A stretch of DNA of 17,156 bases, from NCBI GenBank assembly GCA_028703215.1, contig JAQVNH010000006.1, positions 1-17,156 on the forward strand. Reading direction: 5' to 3'. The notes below the pieces were generated by a model. That model saw only the letters and a program-made list of their open reading frames with translations. It made no database searches and was not told where the DNA came from. This DNA is from Eubacteriales bacterium. Lineage in GTDB: Bacteria > Bacillota > Clostridia > Acetivibrionales > STF1-152. This document shows positions 1 through 7,377 of this stretch, piece by piece; position 1 is the first letter of the stretch, and the number at the start of each line of letters is the position of its first letter. The position numbers and the translations under genes were made by a program.

Positions 1-10
1 TCACCTCCTT
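1..10 (-). promoter_or_regulatory. Perfect Shine-Dalgarno of the next tad gene (gene outside window)
   Basis: Read on the minus strand the first ten bases are AAGGAGGTGA, the full complement of the 3' end of bacterial 16S rRNA. The site lies just downstream of the tadC stop codon (16-18), so it must serve a gene whose start codon lies a few bases beyond the window edge. In Tad loci tadC is often close to the Flp prepilin or TadE-like pseudopilin genes, and an optimal ribosome binding site would fit a highly made pilin. The identity of that gene is inference. Confidence 0.7.
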
Positions 11-15
11 CCTTT

Positions 16-915
16 TCAATTTACAAATATTATATTCATGGATTCTGTAACGCTTTTAATCATCGGTATGGCGATCATGATCACTATGATCACTGCGAAA
101 AGCGCCGCGGCTGCCGCGCTTTTTCCTCTGCATGCTTCGGTTTCAGCTTGAATAAAATTAAAGTACTTTCTGAACATGATCTCTTCTTGTCTGGCAAGAA
201 GCTCGCTGTTGTCGCCGGTGTCGATGCCAAGTTTGATCGCCGAGCACAGCGCCGAGGCATCATCGGAATCAAACTTGCCGGTGAACTCCTCGAGGCATGT
301 TTCGATATCCAAAGTAAGCTCATAACCTGCGGCAAGTCTAAGCAAATGCTCCCTGAGCTCCTTATCTTCTATTACCGCGTACATCGTCTTTACCGCTTCA
401 GTTACTTTTATCCCGGATGAAATTTGATTGTGAAGATATTTATAGATTTTGTATGCATTTTTTTGAAAAATCAGTTTCCTCCGTTTCTTTTTGCTGCGGT
501 TGAGATACTCCGTCACCGCAAAAATCAGCAGCGATGAGGCTATTGCCCGGTAAATCGAAGGGTAGTTCAGCATCCATGTCAGCACAAATACAAAAACCGG
601 CAAGACATACCTCAAGGCAAAAAAGGTTATCGCGTCTGATTTTTTTGCGTATTCCGACTTCTCAATATTCTTTTTGATTTTTTCGCGAATGTGGTGCAGC
701 GCATTCCCGGCGCTAAAACCGGTCCCTGCATTTTTGTCATGCCGTTCATTCATATTATTTTGATCTGCACATCTGTCTCCGGAAGCTTCCGAAACAGCCG
801 CCCTGAATGTATGGCTGATGATCTTGCTGATTTCAGAGGCAAGTTTTATATTGATAAGCAGCATCGGCAAAACAAAAACCATATTTTTACCTGCAAATAA
901 CAAAATCTCGGTCAC
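16..915 (-). CDS. tadC: Tad pilus inner-membrane platform protein, TadC-like (T2SF domain)
   Basis: 299 aa protein with a GTG start at 915, preceded by AGGAGG five bases upstream. It has hydrophobic segments at about residues 5-25, 100-117 and 120-137 (the last two close together), a soluble stretch around 140-260 resembling the T2SF (GspF/TadB/TadC) domain, and a C-terminal membrane segment at 265-290. Proteins of this type form the inner-membrane platform on which the TadA ATPase acts to assemble Flp pili. Residues 44-70 form a polar, low-complexity linker rich in Asn, Asp and Gly after the first helix. The gene begins nine bases after the tadB stop, so the two are surely co-translated. The assignment as TadC rather than a second TadB rests mainly on its position after tadB; sequence identity to the family is weak by eye. 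Confidence 0.75.
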   Translation of the reverse strand: MTEILLFAGKNMVFVLPMLLINIKLASEISKIISHTFRAAVSEASGDRCADQNNMNERHDKNAGTGFSAGNALHHIREKIKKNIEKSEYAKKSDAITFFALRYVLPVFVFVLTWMLNYPSIYRAIASSLLIFAVTEYLNRSKKKRRKLIFQKNAYKIYKYLHNQISSGIKVTEAVKTMYAVIEDKELREHLLRLAAGYELTLDIETCLEEFTGKFDSDDASALCSAIKLGIDTGDNSELLARQEEIMFRKYFNFIQAETEACRGKSAAAAALFAVIIVIMIAIPMIKSVTESMNIIFVN

Positions 916-924
916 TTCGCCCTC

Positions 925-1890
925 CTAATACTTGAACTTGTTTATCGTCAATGTTACATAAACGCCCATAGAATACAGAACAGTGAAAAGTCCAAGCATA
1001 TTTTTACCTCCGGCTGTTTTGAGATAAAATTCTCTTGCTTCCGGACTGACCTTGACAAGATATCCGCCAATACCCAATACAGCAGCCATTACAAAGTAAA
1101 TTATTATTCTGTCATGGAATGTCGATATTTTTCGTCTCGCATACTCTTCTTCGATTTTGTAATGCTGCTCTTCAAGATTTGAAAGCAGGATGCCTATATT
1201 TCCTCTGCTTCTCAGATTCTGTTTAATGTTGAAAATAAAATCAGCAAATTGAGGATTGCCGACTTTCATCTGAAGCAAATCAAGCGCGTATTCTTTGTCG
1301 ATACCTCTTTTTACCTGTATGACCATATCCGATACAAAACTCTTCAAAGGTTCTTTAATATTCGATTCTACAGATTTTTCAAATGCGTAGAATATGTCTT
1401 CTTTTACAGCGCACCATCTGTTCAGAACGGAAATAAACTCCGAAAGCTTTCTGCGCACACCGCCCGAATTATATCTTCCCATGACGTCAAGTATTATAAA
1501 AGGCCAAAGCGAGATCAATCCGGATATCAGCATCGCAGTTGGAATAAAACTGATTATGGCATTGATTTTAAACATCGAAAAAATGAAAGTTGCCGCCATT
1601 ATGAACACCAGTATTTTCAGGTCAAAAAACGGAATGTATCTTCTTACATTGGAGCGTTCTATAAAGATTATGTTCAATTTTTCCGCTGCTGACAGTTTTA
1701 CATTGATTGCCTTCGCATATCGTTTTATTTCCCTGCCGATATTTTTCATTTCATATTCATGTTTTAACAGTTTGAAACCTTTTGTAAAAATCATTCGCAT
1801 ATTCAGGTTTTTGACCGCCAAATAAGAAAGGACGCACGAAATCAAAACTAAGAATATTGAATTGAATGCAAGTAACTTTTGAGTCAGCAT
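925..1890 (-). CDS. tadB: Tad pilus inner-membrane platform protein, TadB-like (T2SF domain)
   Basis: 321 aa membrane protein. Segments: a hydrophobic N-terminal helix (about 9-28), a basic cytoplasmic linker, two adjacent membrane helices (about 88-135), a T2SF-type helical domain (about 144-255, containing FISVLNRW, an LDLLQ segment and GNIGILLSNLEE) and two C-terminal helices (about 264-283 and 297-316). This layout is that of TadB, one of the paired platform proteins of the Tad secretion system. Its ATG overlaps the tadA stop by one base (TAATG), which implies translational coupling. With TadC it should form the membrane scaffold that transmits TadA ATPase movement to pilin insertion. The lack of a Lys/Arg-rich signal sequence agrees with an inner-membrane protein. 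The family call is firm; the exact partner stoichiometry is unknown. Confidence 0.85.
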   Translation of the reverse strand: MLTQKLLAFNSIFLVLISCVLSYLAVKNLNMRMIFTKGFKLLKHEYEMKNIGREIKRYAKAINVKLSAAEKLNIIFIERSNVRRYIPFFDLKILVFIMAATFIFSMFKINAIISFIPTAMLISGLISLWPFIILDVMGRYNSGGVRRKLSEFISVLNRWCAVKEDIFYAFEKSVESNIKEPLKSFVSDMVIQVKRGIDKEYALDLLQMKVGNPQFADFIFNIKQNLRSRGNIGILLSNLEEQHYKIEEEYARRKISTFHDRIIIYFVMAAVLGIGGYLVKVSPEAREFYLKTAGGKNMLGLFTVLYSMGVYVTLTINKFKY

Positions 1891-3089
1891 TACTCCCCCC
1901 TGTAGTTTTGCATCGTGAGTTGTTTTGTGATGCAGTTTTCATTTGCGGCATCATATCCGTAAACCTCAAGTATTTCATTGACTTTAAAATCCTTGAGGAA
2001 TATGACCGCGTCAATGCTGTTCGAAATCATCTCTTTGACTGTTTTTTCACTTTCTCTTATATCCGCTCCGAGGCTTAGTGTGAGTATCCTTTCAAAAACC
2101 TCTTTCGCGCTTTCCGAGTGAGTGGTCGCAATACCCCTATGTCCTGTATAAATCGCCTTAACAAATTCCCATGCCTCTCCTCCAACGATTTCGCCGATGC
2201 AATATGTGTCGAGAGACATCGTCAGGCCTTCTCTTATCAAATCTGCCAGTGTAAACGGCAACCCGCCTTCATTTGACTTTTTTATCCTTTGCTCTATGCA
2301 ATACGGCTTGTCCGGATATATCTCGGCATCCGACTCCGCAATAATAACTCGTTCCATCCTCGGAAGAGCATTTATGAAAGCTCTCATGAGAGTTGTTTTT
2401 CCTGCTGCTCCTTTCCCGCAAAACACTATGGATTTTCCTTTAGAGGCAAACTCCCTGAGTTTTTCCTCCATCCAAGGCTGAAGCATTCCGATTTTTGCAA
2501 GCTCCCGTAATGTGTAACTTTTCATTCTGTGCTTTCTGATGCTGATGGCTGGTCCCGATACATTTCTGGGCGGTATAGAAATATTTATCCTTAGCCTTCT
2601 TTGCGTATCGGTTACTCTGCAATGGCTGTCATTTTCATTGAGCATTCCGCCATAGCGGACCGCAATGAGTTTGCAGTATGTGTCATAATTCTTTTCATTT
2701 ATGAAATTAACATTTACAGCTTCCCTGCGACCGCTTTTCTTTACGACAAATTCATCGAATTTAGTCCCGTCGATATCCGAGATCTCTTCGTCGTCGACAT
2801 ATTCCTGAAGCTCGCCATAGCCGAACATGTAGTCAAAAACCTTTTTTATCAGCTTTTGCCTGTATAGCCCCATGTGATAAAAATTTTTATCCATATCTTT
2901 GATCACGGCAGTTTCAAGCGCATTTTTCCCCACATTCCCCGCAGACACATCTGCTACGAGCTGCGGCGAGTCTCTGAGAATGTTGAACGTGATCTCTGAA
3001 ACAATGCTGTTTATATCGCCTATTACAGCTTCCTCCCTGGTTCGCGGAAATCCGCCGACCCGGCTGCTAAGGCTTGAAACGACCGGCAT
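1890..3089 (-). CDS. tadA: Tad pilus assembly ATPase, TadA/CpaF family (divergent motifs)
   Basis: 399 aa secretion ATPase of the type II/IV superfamily. Start ATG at 3089 behind GGAGG eight bases upstream. The N-terminal domain (about 1-150) is followed by a RecA-like motor domain: Walker A G-K-G-A-A-G-K-T-T (225-233), an Asp-box-like segment AESDAEI with the conserved Glu at 252, a Walker B region ending IGE (Glu300) in the block GEIVGGEAW, and a His box ATTHS (321-325). These order and space as in CpaF. The usual TGSGKTT, IEDTAEL and GEVRGGEA versions are all altered here (notably Arg to Val in GEVRGGEA), but the Lys, Thr and Glu needed for ATP turnover are kept, so it should be active. 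It powers pilus assembly in the cytoplasm against TadB/TadC. It begins 19 bases after the kinase-TadZ gene. Confidence 0.9.
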   Translation of the reverse strand: MPVVSSLSSRVGGFPRTREEAVIGDINSIVSEITFNILRDSPQLVADVSAGNVGKNALETAVIKDMDKNFYHMGLYRQKLIKKVFDYMFGYGELQEYVDDEEISDIDGTKFDEFVVKKSGRREAVNVNFINEKNYDTYCKLIAVRYGGMLNENDSHCRVTDTQRRLRINISIPPRNVSGPAISIRKHRMKSYTLRELAKIGMLQPWMEEKLREFASKGKSIVFCGKGAAGKTTLMRAFINALPRMERVIIAESDAEIYPDKPYCIEQRIKKSNEGGLPFTLADLIREGLTMSLDTYCIGEIVGGEAWEFVKAIYTGHRGIATTHSESAKEVFERILTLSLGADIRESEKTVKEMISNSIDAVIFLKDFKVNEILEVYGYDAANENCITKQLTMQNYRGE

Positions 3090-3108
3090 ATCTTATACCT
3101 CCAAACTT

Positions 3109-4794
3109 TCATCTGTTTTTGATAAACGGATATTTATCAGTGATGTTTCTGCGAATTTTTATTCTTGCCATGCAATCCAGTATTTTCCCCGGTATGCTTT
3201 GTTTAGGGATGATATGGAACTGCGCCAAGATTTTCCTGTAATCGGCAATTCCCTTTTTCTCCATTTTCCTGACATACGATACTTTCAGACTTCTGCAATG
3301 ATCTCTCTTCTCGCTTGCCCTGACTTTTCCGATAAGGGATCTGCCCAGCGCTTTCTGTGCCAGCTCTTCCTGCCAGCTGTTTTTTGGATCCCAGTCGAAA
3401 ATCACAAACTTATATTTTTCCGTCGGTATTTTTTGTTTTTTACTCAGGTGCGAGATCCAGCTGTTGTAATCTCGCAGATTTCGTATGTCAGGCTTGACCG
3501 CGCAAAGATTAAGATCCGAATGCAACAGTGAAACCAATGTATATGAGTCATATATTGAACGGTTGACCACAAGGATTGTCAAATCAAAATTCCTGTAAGC
3601 GCATTCGATAAACTTGTTCAGGCTTTCATTGCTGTAATATTCGTAGTCCTCGATTTTGTAGCACCCGGTAAGGACGAAAAGGTTTGACGCTTCACGCCTT
3701 TTGACTGAGGCTTTATTTATTACAGCGCCTTCCAGCACATTTTTCTCAGCTGCTTCCAGAACAATATTCAAGCCTGTATTGTTGAATAATCCCGAAGCCG
3801 AAATATTGACCGGATATCTTCTGACATCCAGATGCAAATCAACAGATGGAGAAAGAAGATCAAGATCTGCAATCAGAATGCTGTAACCGCTAAGTCTTGC
3901 TGCCGTATAAGCCAGCTCGCATGCAAATTCGCTGTTGTCCCATACGGTCAAGATAAGCTTCTTAAAAGCTTTCGCCATACCTTCGGAGGTATGGTTTTCG
4001 TTATCCGGATCACTATTGCCGCTTTGCAATTCAGCGGCATAAATCAGCTCTCTTTCGAGTTCATCCACAGATGAATATCTTTCAGAGGGTTCGGTTTTAG
4101 TGCATTTTTGTATTATATTTTCTATGTTTTTTGACAGGTCCGGATCTATTTCTCTTACAGGAGCCGGACGGAACGGAGGGATGTTGGGATTGATTCCGGT
4201 CAGAAGCTGATGCATGGTGACTCCGAGGCTGAATATGTCTGAAGACGCAGAGGTTTGTCCGCCTCCATATTGCTCAGGCGCGGCATATCCTTTGGTTCCT
4301 ATATATACTGTATCTGAGTCATTCCCATCCTTGTACTCGCGCGCGGTCCCAAAATCGATTAATTTTAAATCGCCGCCGTCAGTCAGTATGATGTTTGACG
4401 GTTTCAGATCCCTGTGGATTATCGGGGCGGGCTTGATGCCATGCAGGTAACTCAGAACACCGCATATTTGGATACCCCATTTGAGAACTGTTTTTTCGTC
4501 TGCGCGGCCTTCTTTTTGAATGTATTTATCAAGAGAGATCCCTTTGATATATTCCATTATTATACATATGTGATCATGATCTTCCTCAACGTCAAATATC
4601 CTTGGCAGCAAAGGGTGCTCCAGCCTTTTTAATATTTCCGGCTCTACCGTTGTGCCAATGCCAGATTTGCTTATTTTTTTTAAGACCCAAAAGTTGCCGA
4701 GCTTGACATTCTCGACAAGGTATACTTCGCTAGATCCTCCTCCAAGCTCTTTTTTAACGATATACTTCCCGTTAAATAAATCTGTTTGATTCAT
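3109..4794 (-). CDS. Ser/Thr protein kinase fused to a TadZ/CpaE-like degenerate MinD-fold domain
   Basis: About 561 aa, two domains. Residues 7-255 are a Hanks-type kinase: glycine loop GGGSSEV (near 18-24), ATP lysine in VLKKI (about 39), catalytic loop HRDLKPSN (127-134), DFG (147-149) and APEQY (172-176). All catalytic residues are present, so it should be active. Residues 278-500 resemble the TadZ/CpaE branch of MinD-like ATPases: beta strand KLILTV, strand plus switch block ILIADLDLLSPSVDLHLD, LFVLTG, then FDLTILVVN. The P-loop position reads VWDNSEFA in place of KGGxGKT, so it probably does not hydrolyse ATP normally. There are no membrane segments or PASTA repeats; it is cytoplasmic. 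An ATG at 4800 is in frame but sits on top of the AGGA motif; the ATG at 4794 has AGGA five bases upstream, so I prefer it. It is the first gene of the tad operon. Kinase certain, TadZ relation likely. Confidence 0.88.
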   Translation of the reverse strand: MNQTDLFNGKYIVKKELGGGSSEVYLVENVKLGNFWVLKKISKSGIGTTVEPEILKRLEHPLLPRIFDVEEDHDHICIIMEYIKGISLDKYIQKEGRADEKTVLKWGIQICGVLSYLHGIKPAPIIHRDLKPSNIILTDGGDLKLIDFGTAREYKDGNDSDTVYIGTKGYAAPEQYGGGQTSASSDIFSLGVTMHQLLTGINPNIPPFRPAPVREIDPDLSKNIENIIQKCTKTEPSERYSSVDELERELIYAAELQSGNSDPDNENHTSEGMAKAFKKLILTVWDNSEFACELAYTAARLSGYSILIADLDLLSPSVDLHLDVRRYPVNISASGLFNNTGLNIVLEAAEKNVLEGAVINKASVKRREASNLFVLTGCYKIEDYEYYSNESLNKFIECAYRNFDLTILVVNRSIYDSYTLVSLLHSDLNLCAVKPDIRNLRDYNSWISHLSKKQKIPTEKYKFVIFDWDPKNSWQEELAQKALGRSLIGKVRASEKRDHCRSLKVSYVRKMEKKGIADYRKILAQFHIIPKQSIPGKILDCMARIKIRRNITDKYPFIKNR

Positions 4795-4834
4795 TTGCAT
4801 CCTGTTCTTTTACATGATTTACTAATTTATTACA

Positions 4835-4864
4835 TATATTACCATATATTACCAATATTGTCTA
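4835..4864 (-). promoter_or_regulatory. Promoter of the kinase-tad operon with tandem 10-bp repeats
   Basis: On the minus strand TAGACA (4859-4864) and TAATAT (4836-4841) are separated by 17 bases, with a TGG just before the -10 that makes an extended -10 (TGn). This matches a sigma-A promoter and would start RNA about 30-35 bases before the kinase start codon. Two exact tandem copies of TGGTAATATA (4845-4854 and 4835-4844) cover the spacer and the -10, and a third, looser copy follows at 4825-4834. The repeat period is close to one helical turn. Motifs are seen directly; promoter activity is inferred. Confidence 0.6.
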
Positions 4865-4923
4865 TAATTATTTTATAATTTTACTTATAAACTTTTATGA
4901 TGTTTCTCTCTTAAGCGCCTTCC

Positions 4924-4952
4924 TTTACTTTGCCGCCTCGTAAATATATAAT
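4924..4952 (+). promoter_or_regulatory. Promoter of the alpha/beta hydrolase gene
   Basis: TTTACT (4924-4929) and a consensus TATAAT (4947-4952) are exactly 17 bases apart on the plus strand, about 50 bases before the hydrolase ATG. It is divergent from the kinase-tad promoter, with about 60 bases between the two -35 boxes. The 204-bp gap (4801-5004) contains these two promoters and A/T-rich sequence; I see no hairpin terminator or other gene in it. Confidence 0.65.
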
Positions 4953-5004
4953 TATTCCTGCGGATGCATAATTCCCCTACTATTTCAGGAAGGGCAATAA
5001 AAAA

Positions 5005-5973
5005 ATGCGCGTATCCGGGATAACCTATTTCACTCCCCAAAAAAGAAGTTTCAGAAAACCCCTTAAAATAGTTTTGCTGGCCATCGTGCTGGTTTTATTT
5101 CTCATTGCGGGAATTTCAGGATACACGGCATGGCTTATAACTCACCCGGATAGAACCGAACCCGGCAGTATCCCCGGCGGGTTAGACGGCGCAAGCGAAG
5201 TCACATTCAATGACTCCTCCGGAAAATATTCTCTGAACGGATGGTTTTTCGCAGCCGAAGGCGGCACCGGGGTCATAATAACGGTCCACGGACACGGCGG
5301 CAACCGCTTGATTTTCCGGGATGCCACATCAAAATTTATCGGGGAGATGCAAAGCAGCGGCTGGAGCGTTCTTGCCTTTGATCTCAGAAACTCGGGCAAT
5401 TCCGGAGGAAATATAAGCAGTCTCGGATACAACGAGAGAAATGATGTTTTAAGCGCTGTTAATTATGTAAAAAAGCTGGATTATGAAAACATAGTTCTCC
5501 TCGGGTGTTCAACGGGGGCTTCCGCAAGTCTTTTTGCATCTGCCCTTAGTCCGGATGTCGATGCAGTCGTTGCAGATACCCCTTATCACGATATGAGAAC
5601 TTTCCTCTATGACACCCTCAGGACCTACACCAGGCTGCCTTCATTCCCGTTTGACTTTGCCGTTCCTGTCATGGTAAATCTTTTTTCGGGCATCGATTCA
5701 TACAAAATCGCTGCCGGCGGATCGGACACGATCGCAAAAAGAGACCTGCCCGTTTTGTTTATCCACAGCAGCCGCGACAGTCTCATACCGATCGCCGCGA
5801 GCAAAAAGCTGCTTTCCCTGTATTCCGTGGGAAGCGCGCGGTGCAGGCTCTGGGAAACCGATGCCACAGGTCACGCCTCGTCGTTTGTTCAGCTTGAGCA
5901 AAGCTATGTACTGAATGTTTCCAGGTTTCTAATGGAGATATTTGGAGATAATAGTTTGTCTGATGAACCGTGA
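5005..5973 (+). CDS. Membrane-anchored alpha/beta hydrolase (serine hydrolase)
   Basis: 322 aa. A basic N-terminus is followed by one hydrophobic helix (about 20-45) with no signal-peptidase-like site, so the catalytic domain is likely tethered on the outer face of the membrane. The domain shows the alpha/beta hydrolase order: oxyanion strand TVHGHGGN (93-100), DLRNSGNSGG (126-135), nucleophile elbow GCSTGA with Ser169, acid Asp258 in HSSRDSLIP, and His290 in TGHASSF. This resembles the BEM46/YfhR-like group of peptidases and esterases; the substrate cannot be told from sequence. AGGAAGGG lies ten bases before the ATG, a slightly long spacing. It is the only plus-strand gene in the window, sits alone between the tad operon and corA, and has its own promoter. 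Nothing links it functionally to either neighbour. Confidence 0.85.
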   Translation: MRVSGITYFTPQKRSFRKPLKIVLLAIVLVLFLIAGISGYTAWLITHPDRTEPGSIPGGLDGASEVTFNDSSGKYSLNGWFFAAEGGTGVIITVHGHGGNRLIFRDATSKFIGEMQSSGWSVLAFDLRNSGNSGGNISSLGYNERNDVLSAVNYVKKLDYENIVLLGCSTGASASLFASALSPDVDAVVADTPYHDMRTFLYDTLRTYTRLPSFPFDFAVPVMVNLFSGIDSYKIAAGGSDTIAKRDLPVLFIHSSRDSLIPIAASKKLLSLYSVGSARCRLWETDATGHASSFVQLEQSYVLNVSRFLMEIFGDNSLSDEP

Positions 5974-5993
5974 TATTTCCATTGGATAAATAA

Positions 5994-6040
5994 AGCCCCG
6001 AAATTCGTGATCAAATTATTGATTACGATATCTCGGGTCT
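5994..6040 (-). terminator. Hairpin terminator of corA, possibly bidirectional
   Basis: A long imperfect inverted repeat between the convergent hydrolase and corA genes pairs CCCGA (5997-6001) with TCGGG (6033-6037). Pairing continues inward through CGT/ACG and ATCA/TGAT around an A/T loop, and outward with one mismatch to 5994 and 6040. On the minus strand the hairpin is followed by CTTTATTTAT, which suits termination of corA. The plus-strand side has only a short T run, so it is a weaker terminator for the hydrolase gene. Confidence 0.7.
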
Positions 6041-6074
6041 TGCGGTTAAATGTAAAATCAGATTTCTAATTCCC

Positions 6075-7016
6075 TTACAGCATCTGGCGTCTTCTGAGCA
6101 AATATATGGCGCATATAGATACCGAAACAGACAGCGCCAGGATGATCCAAAACGCATACGGGTGGGCTCCGAGGTTGAAAGGCATGCCGACATTCATCCC
6201 GAAGAATCCTGATATCACTGTCGAAATAGTCATTATGATAGTTATCGATGTCAGGACCTTCATCACCATGTTGAGGTTGTTGGATATTATCGAAGCGTAG
6301 GCATCCATCATCCCGCTGAGGATCGAACTGTATATGTTGGCCATCTCGAGAGCCTGTTTGTTTTCAATTATTACGTCCTCAAGCAGGTCCTGGTCGTCCT
6401 CGTACATTTTGATGTGTCTTGCGGTCATTAACTTATTCATTACCAGCTCGTTTTCCTTCAAAGATGTCGTGAAGAACACAAGACTTCTTTCCAGTTCAAG
6501 GAGCTCGAAAAGTTCCTTGTTCTTCATTGACCTGTTCAGCATATTCTTCGCTTCATCAGTTTTCTTGTCTATGTATCTCAGATATTTCAAAAAGTCCTTT
6601 GCTATCCTGAACAATATCTGAAAAGTGAACCTGGTCTTTTTATAGGTAAAGAAGCCCTTTACCTTGTTGGTTCTGAAAGCGTCGATGGCAATATTCTCAG
6701 CGGTTGAAATGGTTATGATATAATCATCGGTCACGATCACGCCGAGAGGTATCGTCTCAAATACCTGTCCCTTGCCGCCCTCGAATATAAAAGGCGTGTC
6801 AACTATTATCAGCGCCTGGTTTTCCTCTACGTCGATCCTTGGCTTTTCCTCTTCATCCAGAGGGTCTCTTAGAAAGTTTGGAAGGATCCCGAGTTTTTGC
6901 TGGATCTGCATTATCTCTTCTTCGGAGGGGTGCGTCAAATTGACCCAGCAGCCTTTTTCAAATTCATCGATTTTTAACAGCTCTTGTTTTTCAGTTGTTT
7001 TAAATATCTCCAGCAT
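6075..7016 (-). CDS. corA: CorA-family magnesium transport protein
   Basis: 313 aa, the usual length of CorA. The acidic, helical cytoplasmic domain (about 1-245) is followed by two C-terminal membrane helices (about 253-272 and 286-306). The signature G-M-N is at 273-275 within FFGMNVGMPF at the end of the first helix, the selectivity-filter position of these pentameric channels. In CorA proteins the soluble domain senses intracellular Mg2+ and gates the pore. The C-terminus is basic (LLRRRQ), as is typical. The ATG at 7016 has AGGAGGG seven bases upstream. The magnesium M-box riboswitch in the leader supports Mg2+ rather than Co2+ or Zn2+ as the physiological substrate. It is a monocistronic unit ended by the hairpin at 5994-6040. 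Confidence 0.95.
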   Translation of the reverse strand: MLEIFKTTEKQELLKIDEFEKGCWVNLTHPSEEEIMQIQQKLGILPNFLRDPLDEEEKPRIDVEENQALIIVDTPFIFEGGKGQVFETIPLGVIVTDDYIITISTAENIAIDAFRTNKVKGFFTYKKTRFTFQILFRIAKDFLKYLRYIDKKTDEAKNMLNRSMKNKELFELLELERSLVFFTTSLKENELVMNKLMTARHIKMYEDDQDLLEDVIIENKQALEMANIYSSILSGMMDAYASIISNNLNMVMKVLTSITIIMTISTVISGFFGMNVGMPFNLGAHPYAFWIILALSVSVSICAIYLLRRRQML

Positions 7017-7068
7017 TTTTCATCCCTCCTGCATATCGATTTGCCGGCGCGGAACCGTTACTTCAAAT

Positions 7069-7095
7069 TAATAAAGCCTCCAAACAAGTGGAGGC
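7069..7095 (-). terminator. Expression-platform terminator of the M-box riboswitch
   Basis: On the minus strand a 7-bp stem GCCTCCA/TGGAGGC (7089-7095 with 7076-7082, loop 7083-7088) is followed by TTTATT. It sits between the M-box aptamer and corA. Its loop and two stem bases (7083-7090) can instead pair with aptamer bases 7122-7129 (AACGAGTG with CACTTGTT, eight pairs including one G-U). That gives a plausible antiterminator for low magnesium. Confidence 0.8.
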
Positions 7096-7114
7096 CAGAA
7101 TAATATAAAACATC

Positions 7115-7280
7115 TAATCTTCACTCGTTGAGCTTCGGCACTATACAGCGTAGGTTCATATTAACCCGGCTGCGTTAAACAATACCTTAATCCGATAGAG
7201 TCTGTTAACCCAGTTGGCGTCTTTCGACGTTTCGGGGCAGCAGCATGTATCTGTATAGAAGCCTCACCTAACAAAGATTA
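7115..7280 (-). ncRNA. M-box (ykoK-type) magnesium riboswitch aptamer controlling corA
   Basis: The minus strand carries the conserved M-box core in order: GTTAGGTGAGGCTTCTATAC, then ATGCTGCTGCCC, then CGTCGAAAGACGCCAA, then TTAACAGA, and near the 3' end GCAGCCGG, CTGTATAGTGC and GAAGCTCAACG. The outer P1 stem pairs TAATCTT (7274-7280) with AAGATTA (7115-7121). In this family the aptamer binds several Mg2+ ions at high concentration, closes P1 and lets the downstream terminator form, which shuts off the transporter gene. Terminator and competing pairing are both visible here, so it should be an OFF switch at the level of transcription for corA. The 361-bp gap between corA and comF holds only this leader, its promoter and the corA ribosome binding site. 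Confidence 0.95.
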
Positions 7281-7317
7281 TTAAATTTTCAATGCCGCAT
7301 TTTTCATCGGCAAATGT

Positions 7318-7346
7318 ATATTAACACAAGAAAATGACGATGTCTA
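7318..7346 (-). promoter_or_regulatory. Promoter of the M-box/corA transcript
   Basis: TAGACA (7341-7346) and TAATAT (7318-7323) on the minus strand are separated by 17 bases, placing a start near 7311, about 30 bases before the M-box P1 stem. These are the same two hexamers and spacing as the kinase-tad promoter. No terminator for comF is visible between its stop (7378) and this promoter, so read-through from comF could also enter the riboswitch. Confidence 0.6.
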
Positions 7347-7377
7347 TATTATTCAAGGTCCTGTCATATATTTTTTA

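Noticed and set aside
2899..3531. 210-codon plus-strand reading frame across the tadA-kinase junction
   Set aside because: It is antisense to the conserved end of the kinase-TadZ gene and the start of tadA, and no ribosome binding site precedes it.
4801..5004. Possible riboswitch or small RNA in the divergent kinase-hydrolase gap
   Set aside because: The stretch is A/T-rich with two promoters and simple repeats; no conserved riboswitch core or stable long hairpin is visible.
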